Shown here piece after piece: positions 17,124-24,421 of a DNA stretch of 50,643 bases. The stretch spans positions 1 through 50,643 of the forward strand of contig NZ_JABBNC010000054.1 of assembly GCF_012933445.1 (NCBI RefSeq). The letters run 5' to 3'. The position numbers and the translations under genes were made by a program. The notes under the pieces were generated by a model. The model saw nothing but the letters and a program-made list of their open reading frames with translations, made no database searches and was not told the DNA's origin. Position 1 is the stretch's first letter. The number at the start of each line of letters is the position of its first letter. The DNA is from Actinoplanes sp. TBRC 11911. GTDB lineage: Bacteria > Actinomycetota > Actinomycetes > Mycobacteriales > Micromonosporaceae.

Positions 17124-17437
17124 ACTACCGGTTCGACACGATCGCCGCCGTACGCATCAACGGGGCAGTACCGCAGCCGCAGACCTTCGAGCTGACGCTG
17201 TTCAACGGCGCACCGATCCGCGTACGGGTGACCGATGCCGGCGGCGAGGACGTCGAAGGGGGCGAGGATCCGTGGACTCTGTCGCGCGTCGCCCTGGACG
17301 CCTCGGGCCTGCCGCGCACTCTGGAGGTTCTCGAAGGCGTAGCGGCCGAGGGCAAGCAATGGATCAGCCGCAGAAATCAGCGAGCCAGCGGGCGGCTCAC
17401 CGAACTCTCGGAAACGATCCACACCCTCGTCGAATGA
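17096..17437 (+). pseudogene. Out-of-frame C-terminal part of the VQIG membrane protein
   Basis: This stretch has no plausible start of its own, yet codes for convincing protein: GPFQTQRLNYRFDTIAAVRI, FELTLFNGAPIRVRVTD, then a helical end RLTELSETIHTLVE. It joins smoothly to the preceding gene's DIELDFEK if one G is added in GAAGGTCC around 17096-17101. Either the genome carries a real 1-base deletion that truncates the protein or the assembly has an indel. The beta-rich content suggests a small C-terminal cytosolic domain. Confidence 0.55.
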
Positions 17438-17516
17438 ACCACACGGGCATCGCCACAGACGGCGAAGGGAGGTGGCATGGATAGGCCATGATGAATTGCC
17501 ACGGGGGTGGTGGTTC

Positions 17517-17897
17517 ATGCTGGATGACACGGCCTTGAACGCAGGAGATCGGTGGATCGACGACTGGCAGGCCAAAATCGAGGCTCGGCTCGCACGCACT
17601 CGAGCGCTCACGGCCGGGTTACGCGAGGTTAAGGGCGTTGGCCGTTCCGGCGACGGTCTGGTCGAGGTCACCATCGACAGTTCCGGCGCTTTGATGGAGC
17701 TGCGCCTGGACGAGGATGTGCGGCGGCACTCCGCGCGCTGGATCGCCGAGCAGGTCATCACCGCAGCGAGATCCGCGAAAGGTGACCTGGCCCGCGCCGC
17801 GACCGGGGTGGTGCACGAGTCGGGCGAGAACGAAACACCGGAGGGCCGGGCGGTCCTGGCGGCGTTCACCGCCCGATTAGGTGAGTCTGGCGGGTGA
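17517..17897 (+). CDS. YbaB/EbfC-family protein of a type VII toxin locus
   Basis: A 126-aa protein of the YbaB/EbfC family. In actinomycetes, relatives outside the recA-linked copy sit beside WXG100/EspC genes and are thought to assist type VII secretion loci. Visible: the WIDDWQAKIEARLARTRAL helix, then GLVEVTIDSSGALMELRL (the beta pair typical of YbaB) and RWIAEQVITAARSAK. I chose the ATG at 17517, with GGGGGTGG upstream; a GTG at 17472 would add 15 residues that do not look conserved. Its TGA overlaps the next gene's GTG. Confidence 0.8.
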   Translation: MLDDTALNAGDRWIDDWQAKIEARLARTRALTAGLREVKGVGRSGDGLVEVTIDSSGALMELRLDEDVRRHSARWIAEQVITAARSAKGDLARAATGVVHESGENETPEGRAVLAAFTARLGESGG

Positions 17898-18208
17898 GCC
17901 GGCCTGTGCAGGTAACTCCCGAGGCCCTGCGTCGGCATGGCACCCACCTCGACGCCGTCGCCGACGACCTCGCGACCGCTCGCCAGGCTGCCGACTCGAC
18001 CAGGCCAGGCCCGGAGGCGTACGGCAAGCTCTGCGTGATTGTTCCCGCCATGCTGGACCAATTGCAGGCGCCGCTGGTTGGGGCGATCGATGCGGCGGCG
18101 CAGTCCGTGCGTGACACCGCGGACGCGCTGATCGGCGCCGCCTCCGACTATGAGTTCACGGACGAGACGGCAGCAGCCGCGATACGTGAGAGCGGCGGTG
18201 GCCGGTGA
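17894..18208 (+). CDS. EspC-like (DUF2580) secretion partner
   Basis: A 104-aa helical-hairpin protein of the ESX-1 EspC/DUF2580 type. It has a first helix VTPEALRRHGTHLDAVADDL, then PGPEAYGKLC as the turn, a second helix of about 45 residues, and a short tail TDETAAAAI. Such proteins pair with a larger WXG-like substrate for export through a type VII secretion system. Coupled at both ends by GTGA overlaps to the YbaB-like gene before and the toxin gene after, so the three are one operon. Confidence 0.8.
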   Translation: MSRPVQVTPEALRRHGTHLDAVADDLATARQAADSTRPGPEAYGKLCVIVPAMLDQLQAPLVGAIDAAAQSVRDTADALIGAASDYEFTDETAAAAIRESGGGR

Positions 18209-19335
18209 GCAACCCGCTTGTCGCGCCACCTGTCGAAACGCCGATAGAGTCGTGGTCTGGCCTTTGGATCGCCGAAGACATCGATCTCATCTATTCCGGA
18301 GTCAAGAACGACAGCTGGGTCGACGGTACGCTCGGCGTGACCGGCGCCGGCCTCGACGCGCTGGCGGTCATCAGCGACCCGGTCGGCGTCCTGTTGCAGT
18401 ACGGCGTGGCTTGGCTCATCGAGCATGTCCGTCCGCTGAGCGAAGCGCTGGATTGGCTGGCCGGGGATCCCGGCCAGATCGCCGCGAGCGCGCAGACCTG
18501 GCGCAACATCGCCGCCGACCTGAACCTGCAGGCAGACGATATCAATCACGCTGTTCGCTTCGACCTGTCGGATTGGAACGGCGAAGCCAGCGACCAATAC
18601 GGCGGGTGGTCGAGTCAGCAGCAGCAAGCCCTCGGCGCTCTGGCCCGAGCGTCGGAAACGATGGCAGCGATCACCGAGGGCGCCGGCTTCCTCATCGCAG
18701 CGGTCCGGCTCCTCGTTCGCGACGCGAACGCCACGCTTGTCTCCCGGCTCGTCGTGTATGCCGCGGAGGAGGTCGCTACCCTCGGGCTGGCGACGCCGCT
18801 TGTCGTCGAGCAGGCGCTTACTCTGATCGGTTCATGGACCGCGAAGATCGCCCGCTGGCTCCGAGCGCTGCTCCATAGCCTGCGCAATCTGCTGCCCGCG
18901 ATACGCCGGGTCGGCGAGCTGCTCGAAGAGATCAAGACCATCCTCAACCGGCTGCTGAAGGCGAAGGAATCGACCTTCCTCAACCGGGTGAAGAAACGCG
19001 GAGCCGGACCGATTCAATTGTTCAACTTGGAGTCGGTGCGGAACATCGCAGCAAAGTACGGCATCGAAATCTCGGACTTGAACATCTCGCTGGGTAGCAG
19101 GACAACCCGAGGGGTCTGCGGGCGAACCCTTCCGGATGGCTCGATCGTGCTGTTCCCGACCGGCTTCCGCAGCGAGGAAGACTTGGCAAGAACTCTCACT
19201 CACGAACGGTTCCATCACGATGAACTCGCTGCTGGCAAGCCCTTCCCTAGAACCGACGCGGAGTTCGACGCCTTCGAGGACCGAGCCTACGCATACGAGG
19301 ACCAGTGGTGGAACAATCAACTGATCCGTCCCTGA
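18205..19335 (+). CDS. WXG-domain polymorphic toxin with HExxH metallopeptidase tip
   Basis: A 376-aa predicted type VII secreted effector. Residues 80-170 are a WXG100-like helical hairpin with WNG at 124-126 as the turn. A hydrophobic or amphipathic helical middle (180-250) follows. The C-terminal tip (265-376) contains GRTLPDGSIVLFPTG and THERFHHDEL, in which HERFH (333-337) is an HExxH zinc motif, with Glu358 or Glu365 in DAFEDRAYAYE as a possible third ligand. Similar tips end other actinomycete polymorphic toxins, so a peptidase-type toxin is likely, but the target is unknown. A small zinc-ribbon gene follows at 10 bases, as expected for an immunity gene. Confidence 0.85.
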   Translation: MSNPLVAPPVETPIESWSGLWIAEDIDLIYSGVKNDSWVDGTLGVTGAGLDALAVISDPVGVLLQYGVAWLIEHVRPLSEALDWLAGDPGQIAASAQTWRNIAADLNLQADDINHAVRFDLSDWNGEASDQYGGWSSQQQQALGALARASETMAAITEGAGFLIAAVRLLVRDANATLVSRLVVYAAEEVATLGLATPLVVEQALTLIGSWTAKIARWLRALLHSLRNLLPAIRRVGELLEEIKTILNRLLKAKESTFLNRVKKRGAGPIQLFNLESVRNIAAKYGIEISDLNISLGSRTTRGVCGRTLPDGSIVLFPTGFRSEEDLARTLTHERFHHDELAAGKPFPRTDAEFDAFEDRAYAYEDQWWNNQLIRP

Positions 19336-19345
19336 CCGAAGGCCG

Positions 19346-19633
19346 ATGATGGCGACATATGACGAGTGGCTCGACGCTTACAGCGCCGCCTATGACGCGC
19401 CTCCGGGCCCGTTGCCGGACGCATGCCCCAATTGTGGGCACCATAGTCTTCGATTGGTTTTCACCGGCGATCTGGATCGGTTGATCGGCTACGCACACTT
19501 CTGGTGTGACAACTGCCTGAACGGGATCGGCATCTCTCGCACGACCATCCCCGATGACGCCGTGGTTCAGGACATCCACGTGCCTCGAGAGGCTCGCGAG
19601 CCAAAGATCCCTAACTACACACTCGTTCAATAG
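19346..19633 (+). CDS. Zinc-ribbon candidate immunity protein
   Basis: A 95-aa protein with two knuckles, CPNCG near residue 27 and CDNC near residue 54, forming a zinc ribbon, joined by HSLRLVFTGDLDRLIGYAHFW. It ends with the conserved-looking PREAREPKIPNYTLVQ. It has no signal or TM. It sits directly after the HExxH toxin (10 bases), which is where the cognate immunity gene lies in polymorphic toxin loci. That it neutralises this toxin is inference. Two adjacent ATGs (19346, 19349) are equally possible starts. Confidence 0.75.
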   Translation: MMATYDEWLDAYSAAYDAPPGPLPDACPNCGHHSLRLVFTGDLDRLIGYAHFWCDNCLNGIGISRTTIPDDAVVQDIHVPREAREPKIPNYTLVQ

Positions 19634-19664
19634 CCCAGGCGCCGGGCCAATTCATGGGGTGAGC

Positions 19665-19898
19665 TCAGGCGTCAGGCGAATCGTCTTGCTCTGCGACAAA
19701 AACACCCACGCCCGACAGGCCCTCCACGAGCCCCTTGGCCTTCAGCCATTGCACGGCGTTCCGAACAACGGTGATCGACACCCCGTACTGCGCTCGCAGT
19801 TCGGCAGTGCTCGGCAGCCGGTCGCCCGGCCCGAGACGGCCAGACTCGATCTGCTCCGTAATGTCGTCGATGACCTCCTGCGTCTTGGACTTCGCCAC
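19665..19898 (-). CDS. Small GntR-type DNA-binding protein
   Basis: A 77-aa protein that is only the winged-helix DNA-binding domain of a GntR regulator: KTQEVIDDITEQIESGRLGPGDRLPS, then VSITVVRNAVQWLKAKGLVEG and the wing LSGVGVFVAE. There is no effector-binding domain. Short GntR proteins of this kind are frequent near mobile or accessory genes in actinomycetes. I chose the GTG at 19898 with GGGAG upstream. It is convergent with the toxin-immunity operon. The target is unknown. Confidence 0.75.
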   Translation of the reverse strand: MAKSKTQEVIDDITEQIESGRLGPGDRLPSTAELRAQYGVSITVVRNAVQWLKAKGLVEGLSGVGVFVAEQDDSPDA

Positions 19899-19953
19899 GT
19901 TTACTCCCTGGTCCGCACGCAAAGTGGACCATGCAGGGAACGCCGCCCAGCGG

Positions 19954-20079
19954 GTGGCCGACTGCTTCTCGCAGTATGGCTACGCCTTCATCGAGGACGA
20001 CAAGTTGAACGTCCTTGCCTCGACGCTGCGCGGGTTCCTGTCCGCCACCCGGATTCCTACCCACACTAATGAAGTGTGA
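19954..20079 (+). pseudogene. Possible gene remnant
   Basis: A 41-codon stretch reading VADCFSQYGYAFIEDDKLN and ending RIPTHTNEV looks more like real protein than its neighbours, with lower GC and mixed residues, but it has no good ribosome site or known family. It may be the tail of a gene disrupted when the GntR gene arrived, or a very small gene. Confidence 0.2.
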
Positions 20080-20131
20080 CCTCGGCAGCGCCGCGCCGCG
20101 TCCGGCGAGTCGCGCACGTAGGATCGCGCGC

Positions 20132-20494
20132 ATGGCAACACCTGGTGACCTGGACGAACTGACCGCACGCGTGCACGCCTTCGCCGAAGAACGCGACTGG
20201 AAACAGTTTCATACACCCAAGAACCTGGCGATGGCCTTGGCCGGCGAGGTGGGCGAGCTGCTCGCGGAGCTGCAGTGGCTTACCCCTGAGGAGTCTGCTG
20301 AGGTCATGGAAAACCCGGAACTCGCCAGGCGGGTCCGTGCCGAGATCGGCGACGTCATGATCTACCTGGTCCGGTTGGCCGACGTGCTCGGCATCGACCT
20401 GGCGGACGCGGCACGCGACAAGCTCGCCGAGTCCGCACGCCGCTACACCGTCGAGGCCGCGCACGGCTCGGCCGCCAAAATCAGGCGGGATTGA
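20132..20494 (+). CDS. MazG-like nucleotide pyrophosphohydrolase
   Basis: A 120-aa all-alpha NTP pyrophosphohydrolase of the MazG/RS21-C6 type, which hydrolyses (d)NTPs to monophosphates. The metal-binding acids are in AGEVGELLAELQW (the E-x3-E unit) and AEIGDVMIYLVRLAD (the E-x3-D unit). It is cytosolic. The ATG at 20132 follows TAGGAT by 7 bases, a sequence that could be the -10 box of a leaderless transcript. The gene ends tail-to-tail with the DUF2075 ATPase, overlapping it by 14 bases, so the two may be a functional pair. Role in nucleotide pool or phage response is inference. Confidence 0.85.
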   Translation: MATPGDLDELTARVHAFAEERDWKQFHTPKNLAMALAGEVGELLAELQWLTPEESAEVMENPELARRVRAEIGDVMIYLVRLADVLGIDLADAARDKLAESARRYTVEAAHGSAAKIRRD

Positions 20495-22415
20495 CGATGC
20501 TGTTCAACATCTTCAACGTGTCCGGATCCGTGGAATAGAGCACCACCCGTCGCATGGCACGAGTAAGCAGCACACGGTACTGGTTCCGCACCCGCGCCGC
20601 CTCCTCCGGATGTTGCTTCACCAGCCGGACCAGATCCTTGTAGCGGGACGCGGTGATGTCCACCTCCATCCGGCCCGGTTCTTCGTGCCAGGTGAGGTCG
20701 CCCCCGATGATGACGCCGCATCGCTGGAACTCGAACCCTTGCGCGGTGAAAACCGATCCGACCTGGTCGGCGCCGCGCGGGTTGTGGGCCCAGCCGGAGT
20801 GGTCCGGATACCCGTCGATGGCCGCATGAAGATTCCAGCGCTTCTTCCACCCGTCGATGTCAATGTCGAAGGGCACGTCTTCGATCGACTTGGCCGATTT
20901 CGGAAACTTCTGCCACTCCCAGCAGAAGCCGGCGAGCAGCCGCGCCTCGTCCTGCTCGGCGTCGTCCATGACCGCCCGCTCCAGCTCACGGGGTGACTGC
21001 GCCACCCGGACGCTGAATGCTTCCTCGTCGTGCCACACGATCGGCTGCCCGTCCACCAGGGCATCGACCCATTCCTCGTACGCCTGTGAGCCGCCACTGC
21101 GGTGCTGCTCAGTCAACTCGAAGACCTTGAATGACGCCCCGGTCCGCTCGGCCACCAGACGCGCATCGTCGATCGTGACGTGGTCCCGGTATGCCGACGC
21201 CTGATCCTCGTCGATGAAAAGCACCAGAACCCGAGCGGATTTATTCAGCTCGAAGAGTTGCGTTGTCTTGCTCGTCTCGAGTCTTGCCTGGAGTTCCCGC
21301 GGATTCCGGTGACCCCGGCGAACCGTGTACTCCTCCAGCCGGTGCGCCTCGTCCACGATGAGCAAATCGTGCGGGTGCTCCCAGTCCACCTCGTCCCAGT
21401 AGGTTCGTGCCGAGGTCACCAGCTGTCCCGTCGGCCGCCGGTCCCCGAGCCACCGAAAATCTGCCTTTCGCCTGAGCGCGGTACGGAGTGGCACCGAGTT
21501 GGTCGCATACGTGACCTGGCGTCCGGCGTCCGCATTCGCACCCAGAAGGTGCATGGCGATCCAGGTCTTACCCGTGCCCGGACCACCCTTGACCACGATC
21601 ACCGCGTGGTTCCGATCGGCGGAAACGCTCAGCCCGGCGGAGACGGCATTCTGGATATGACCGAAGATGCCGTATTGCTGGTCGGTCAGAGGAAACAACT
21701 CCGGGTCACGAAAGACGACGGCAGCCGCCTCCAAGAGATCCGGGCCTTGATGGTAATGAGCGTCGGCCAGCCGATCCATCGCCCGGAGGCCGGACTGATC
21801 GGCGTCGAAGATCCGCTCAAGCCGCTCTCGAAAGCGCCGGCGCCCTTGAACGTCACCACTGAAGGTGCCGTTACCGCGCCGCCTTCCCGCGGCCCGCAAC
21901 GTCGCGATCGACGACTCCGTGGCGTTGTGCAGAAAGGCAGCGGCATCGATGACCGTCTCGGCCGGCTCGTGCATCCCGGAGGTGAAGTTCCTGATGAACT
22001 GCGCGTACGCCGAGGCCTGGTCGAACGGGTGGCGCACCACGTCATAAGCGGTGCCGGCGTCCCGTACCTGCTCGAGCGCCGCGTTCCAGCCCGCACGCTC
22101 CCACTGCTTCAGCTCGACCACGAGATAGGCCGGCCGCCCATCGTGACCCAGACCCGCGACCACAGCATCAGCCCGGCTCCGTCCAGCTTGGTAAGGCTGA
22201 TATTCCAGCGCGATCCACAGCCGCTCAAGCCCGGCATCGTGCAGCACATCAGCAAGCGCCGGCAGGCTCGCAATCCACGACCCGATTTCCCCGCTGTCGC
22301 GGCGCCCGATGGGAAACTCCTTGCGGTACAACCGCTGCGCGAGAGCGTCAATCCTTTCAGGCCGGGTGTCGGCATAGAAGTCGCGAACGGAAGCTGCATA
22401 CGGCGCGCGGTGCAC
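20481..22415 (-). CDS. DUF2075 ATPase with nuclease-like N-terminus
   Basis: A 644-aa protein of the DUF2075 (Schlafen/UvrD-like helicase) ATPase family. Walker A is GGPGTGKT (277-284), Walker B is LLIVDEAHRL, LVLFIDEDQ follows, and an arginine motif lies in the C-terminal RYRVLLTRAMRR-like end (read here as QYRVLLTRAMRR). The N-terminal 250 residues contain SRADAVVAG followed by AYLVVELKQW (Asp83, Glu101, Lys103), the pattern of a PD-(D/E)XK or NERD-like nuclease. It is cytosolic. The GTG start is preceded by GGGGGG. It lies downstream of the methylase gene by 110 bases on the same strand, at the edge of the BREX locus, and may add an effector function to the island. Confidence 0.8.
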   Translation of the reverse strand: MHRAPYAASVRDFYADTRPERIDALAQRLYRKEFPIGRRDSGEIGSWIASLPALADVLHDAGLERLWIALEYQPYQAGRSRADAVVAGLGHDGRPAYLVVELKQWERAGWNAALEQVRDAGTAYDVVRHPFDQASAYAQFIRNFTSGMHEPAETVIDAAAFLHNATESSIATLRAAGRRRGNGTFSGDVQGRRRFRERLERIFDADQSGLRAMDRLADAHYHQGPDLLEAAAVVFRDPELFPLTDQQYGIFGHIQNAVSAGLSVSADRNHAVIVVKGGPGTGKTWIAMHLLGANADAGRQVTYATNSVPLRTALRRKADFRWLGDRRPTGQLVTSARTYWDEVDWEHPHDLLIVDEAHRLEEYTVRRGHRNPRELQARLETSKTTQLFELNKSARVLVLFIDEDQASAYRDHVTIDDARLVAERTGASFKVFELTEQHRSGGSQAYEEWVDALVDGQPIVWHDEEAFSVRVAQSPRELERAVMDDAEQDEARLLAGFCWEWQKFPKSAKSIEDVPFDIDIDGWKKRWNLHAAIDGYPDHSGWAHNPRGADQVGSVFTAQGFEFQRCGVIIGGDLTWHEEPGRMEVDITASRYKDLVRLVKQHPEEAARVRNQYRVLLTRAMRRVVLYSTDPDTLKMLNSIVNPA

Positions 22416-22525
22416 ATGACCCCCCGACAGTTACCCGACTCACAGAATCTAGGCAGGCAGGAGGTAGGCGTTCGCCTACTAGGCAGCCTTCCAGCTGACA
22501 AACGACCAGAATGGAACGGAAACAG

Positions 22526-24370
22526 TTAAGGCTGCGCCGAGCCGCTCGCGAGGCTGTTGGCCGTGTGGCGGGAAAGGAGACCGCTCAATGCGGTGGCTTC
22601 TCGCACCGCGTCGTCGAAGAGCTGCAGTTTCCGGAACACCTCGCCGTGCCGGCGCTGTTCGACAACCGGGATGCGTGGCACCTGCGCTCGTCGTGGGTCG
22701 AATCTCGACGACCCACTACTGGAGGAACTGCTCGCCTGCCGCTCATTCGCCGACGTCCGCAAATAGCCGGCGAGAAACCACGGATCTAGTGTCTCCGGGT
22801 TGCCGCGCAACAGATACAACCCTCGGCCGAGCAACGCCCCTTCTTCGGTAACCACCCTGGCATGGAGACGCGATGCGAGAACCGGCACCACCACGTCACC
22901 CGGCCGAAGGTCTATCTCGGGAGTGGGAGACGGATCGGTACGCCGGGCAGGCGGCCTCGCGTTGGCGACGTCATCGCCGGTCAGCACCGGCCGGTCGACA
23001 GCCTCGGCACCGGCCTTGACCGGCCCGAGCAACTGCACCTGGCCGGCCCGAATGAGCTCGGCGACGGTGACCGCGGGCAGCGCCTCGCCGGGTTCGGTGC
23101 CCACCTCGGGAATGAGGCCGGGCAGCGTTTCCACGATGGCGGCAAGCCGCTCCCGGCCCTGCCGCAGGGCAGTCGCGGCGTCCACACCGCCCGCTGCGGC
23201 GGGGCTGTGCCGCCCCGGCGTGAGGTCAACCTCTTCATCGAGCAGGTCGATCACCGGGACCACGTTCCCAGCCTTACCGCCCGACTCGACCGCCTCGACG
23301 ATCTTCCGATACGCCTCGTCGACAGAGTCGGTCGCCGCGTCCACCAGCACAATCGCACCGGCCGGCGTCGGCGTGCGCTGAAGAACCCAAAGATGTAAGC
23401 CGATGGCGTGCGGTGCGGCTGCCCCCGGCGGTAGCGCGATGATCGCCAGGATCGCTCCCCGTCGCAGGAGTTCGGCGCGAATGCGACGGCCGGCCCGCCG
23501 ACTGGCCGCCGACGGTGGCATCAGTAAAACCGCGCGGCCATCCGGCTTAACGTGCGCGAGCGCGTGCTGTACCCAGGCCAGTTCCGGTTCGGTTCGGGGC
23601 GGAACCCCGAACTCCCAACGGCGGTCGTAGCCGAGCTCCTCGTGTCCCCAGTTCGTCAGCCCAAACGGCAGATTCGCCACCACCGCGTCCACTGCCAGAT
23701 CGCCGTATGCGTCGTGCCGCAGCGAATCACCGGTACGGATGTCACCGGTCAAATCGTTGACCGAGACCCAAAGCTGAGCCAGCCGCGTCGCCGCGGAGTC
23801 ATTGTCCTGCCCGTACACCACCCCTGCACCCGCGCGAATCGCCGCCCGCAGGAGCCGCCCTGTCCCGCAGGCTGGGTCAAGCACGGATCCGCCGTCGACC
23901 TTCGCGAGCCCGGCCATGAGATCGGCCAGCGGGTCGGGGGTGGTCACCGCACGCTGCCCCGGAAGATCCGCGAAGCGTCGCCATAGCTGTTCGAACGCTC
24001 CGCGCTTGCCGTGCCGGTCGGCCAATGCCGCCAGCTCGGGCCGCAAACCCTCAAAAGGCAGTTCCCGTACGCCTCCGAGATGCTCACCGGCGGCCGCCAG
24101 CGCTTCGGCAGGATCCCCCGCGGCCGCTAAGAGGTTGCGCCAGAGCCGGTCCTCGTCCGCGACCGCCGGAAGCTTGCCTTCGTCGACGAGCCAACGCTCG
24201 ACCTGTTCGAGGTCGAACTGCGGGCTGGCCGCGGTGCCGCCGACGGGCACGGGAAACGAAGCATACCGTTTGCGCCAATTACTCACCGCCGCTCGCCCTA
24301 CGTTGGCGAGGCGTGCGATGTCGGCGGCGGTAACCCGGGCTCTCGGCTGCACGAAGTGCAGTGTACACAT
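22526..24370 (-). CDS. HTH + N6-adenine DNA methylase with HsdS-like tail
   Basis: A 614-aa DNA methyltransferase. Residues 10-65 are a helix-turn-helix (ADIARLANVGRAAVSNWRK). The methylase core has SAM motif DPACGTG (165-171) and catalytic motif NLPF (233-236), a variant of NPPF/Y. From about 430 the protein resembles a type I specificity subunit: LRPGDVVVPVLASRLHA, LYLLRGNPETLDPWFLAGYL, a Ser-rich run (547-555) and PRIPVVEQRRHGEVF. So one chain combines HsdM-like and half-HsdS-like parts, without a visible nuclease. I chose the ATG at 24370; a TTG at 24382 or a GTG at 24340 are alternatives. It is 51 bases after brxHI, so it may belong to the same transcript. Confidence 0.8.
   Translation of the reverse strand: MCTLHFVQPRARVTAADIARLANVGRAAVSNWRKRYASFPVPVGGTAASPQFDLEQVERWLVDEGKLPAVADEDRLWRNLLAAAGDPAEALAAAGEHLGGVRELPFEGLRPELAALADRHGKRGAFEQLWRRFADLPGQRAVTTPDPLADLMAGLAKVDGGSVLDPACGTGRLLRAAIRAGAGVVYGQDNDSAATRLAQLWVSVNDLTGDIRTGDSLRHDAYGDLAVDAVVANLPFGLTNWGHEELGYDRRWEFGVPPRTEPELAWVQHALAHVKPDGRAVLLMPPSAASRRAGRRIRAELLRRGAILAIIALPPGAAAPHAIGLHLWVLQRTPTPAGAIVLVDAATDSVDEAYRKIVEAVESGGKAGNVVPVIDLLDEEVDLTPGRHSPAAAGGVDAATALRQGRERLAAIVETLPGLIPEVGTEPGEALPAVTVAELIRAGQVQLLGPVKAGAEAVDRPVLTGDDVANARPPARRTDPSPTPEIDLRPGDVVVPVLASRLHARVVTEEGALLGRGLYLLRGNPETLDPWFLAGYLRTSANERQASSSSSSGSSRFDPRRAQVPRIPVVEQRRHGEVFRKLQLFDDAVREATALSGLLSRHTANSLASGSAQP
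24347..24368. promoter_or_regulatory. Adjacent palindromes at the methylase gene start
   Basis: CTGCAC-GAA-GTGCAG is a perfect 6-bp dyad, followed immediately by the perfect palindrome GTGTACAC. They lie over the first codons of the HTH-methylase gene as annotated, or just upstream if an internal start is used. They could be an operator for the protein's own HTH domain. Chance occurrence cannot be excluded. Confidence 0.3.
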
Positions 24371-24421
24371 CCCTGGCGTCAAGTCCTTGTTGACATAGTT
24401 TTCAAGGAGCGGAGATACGTA

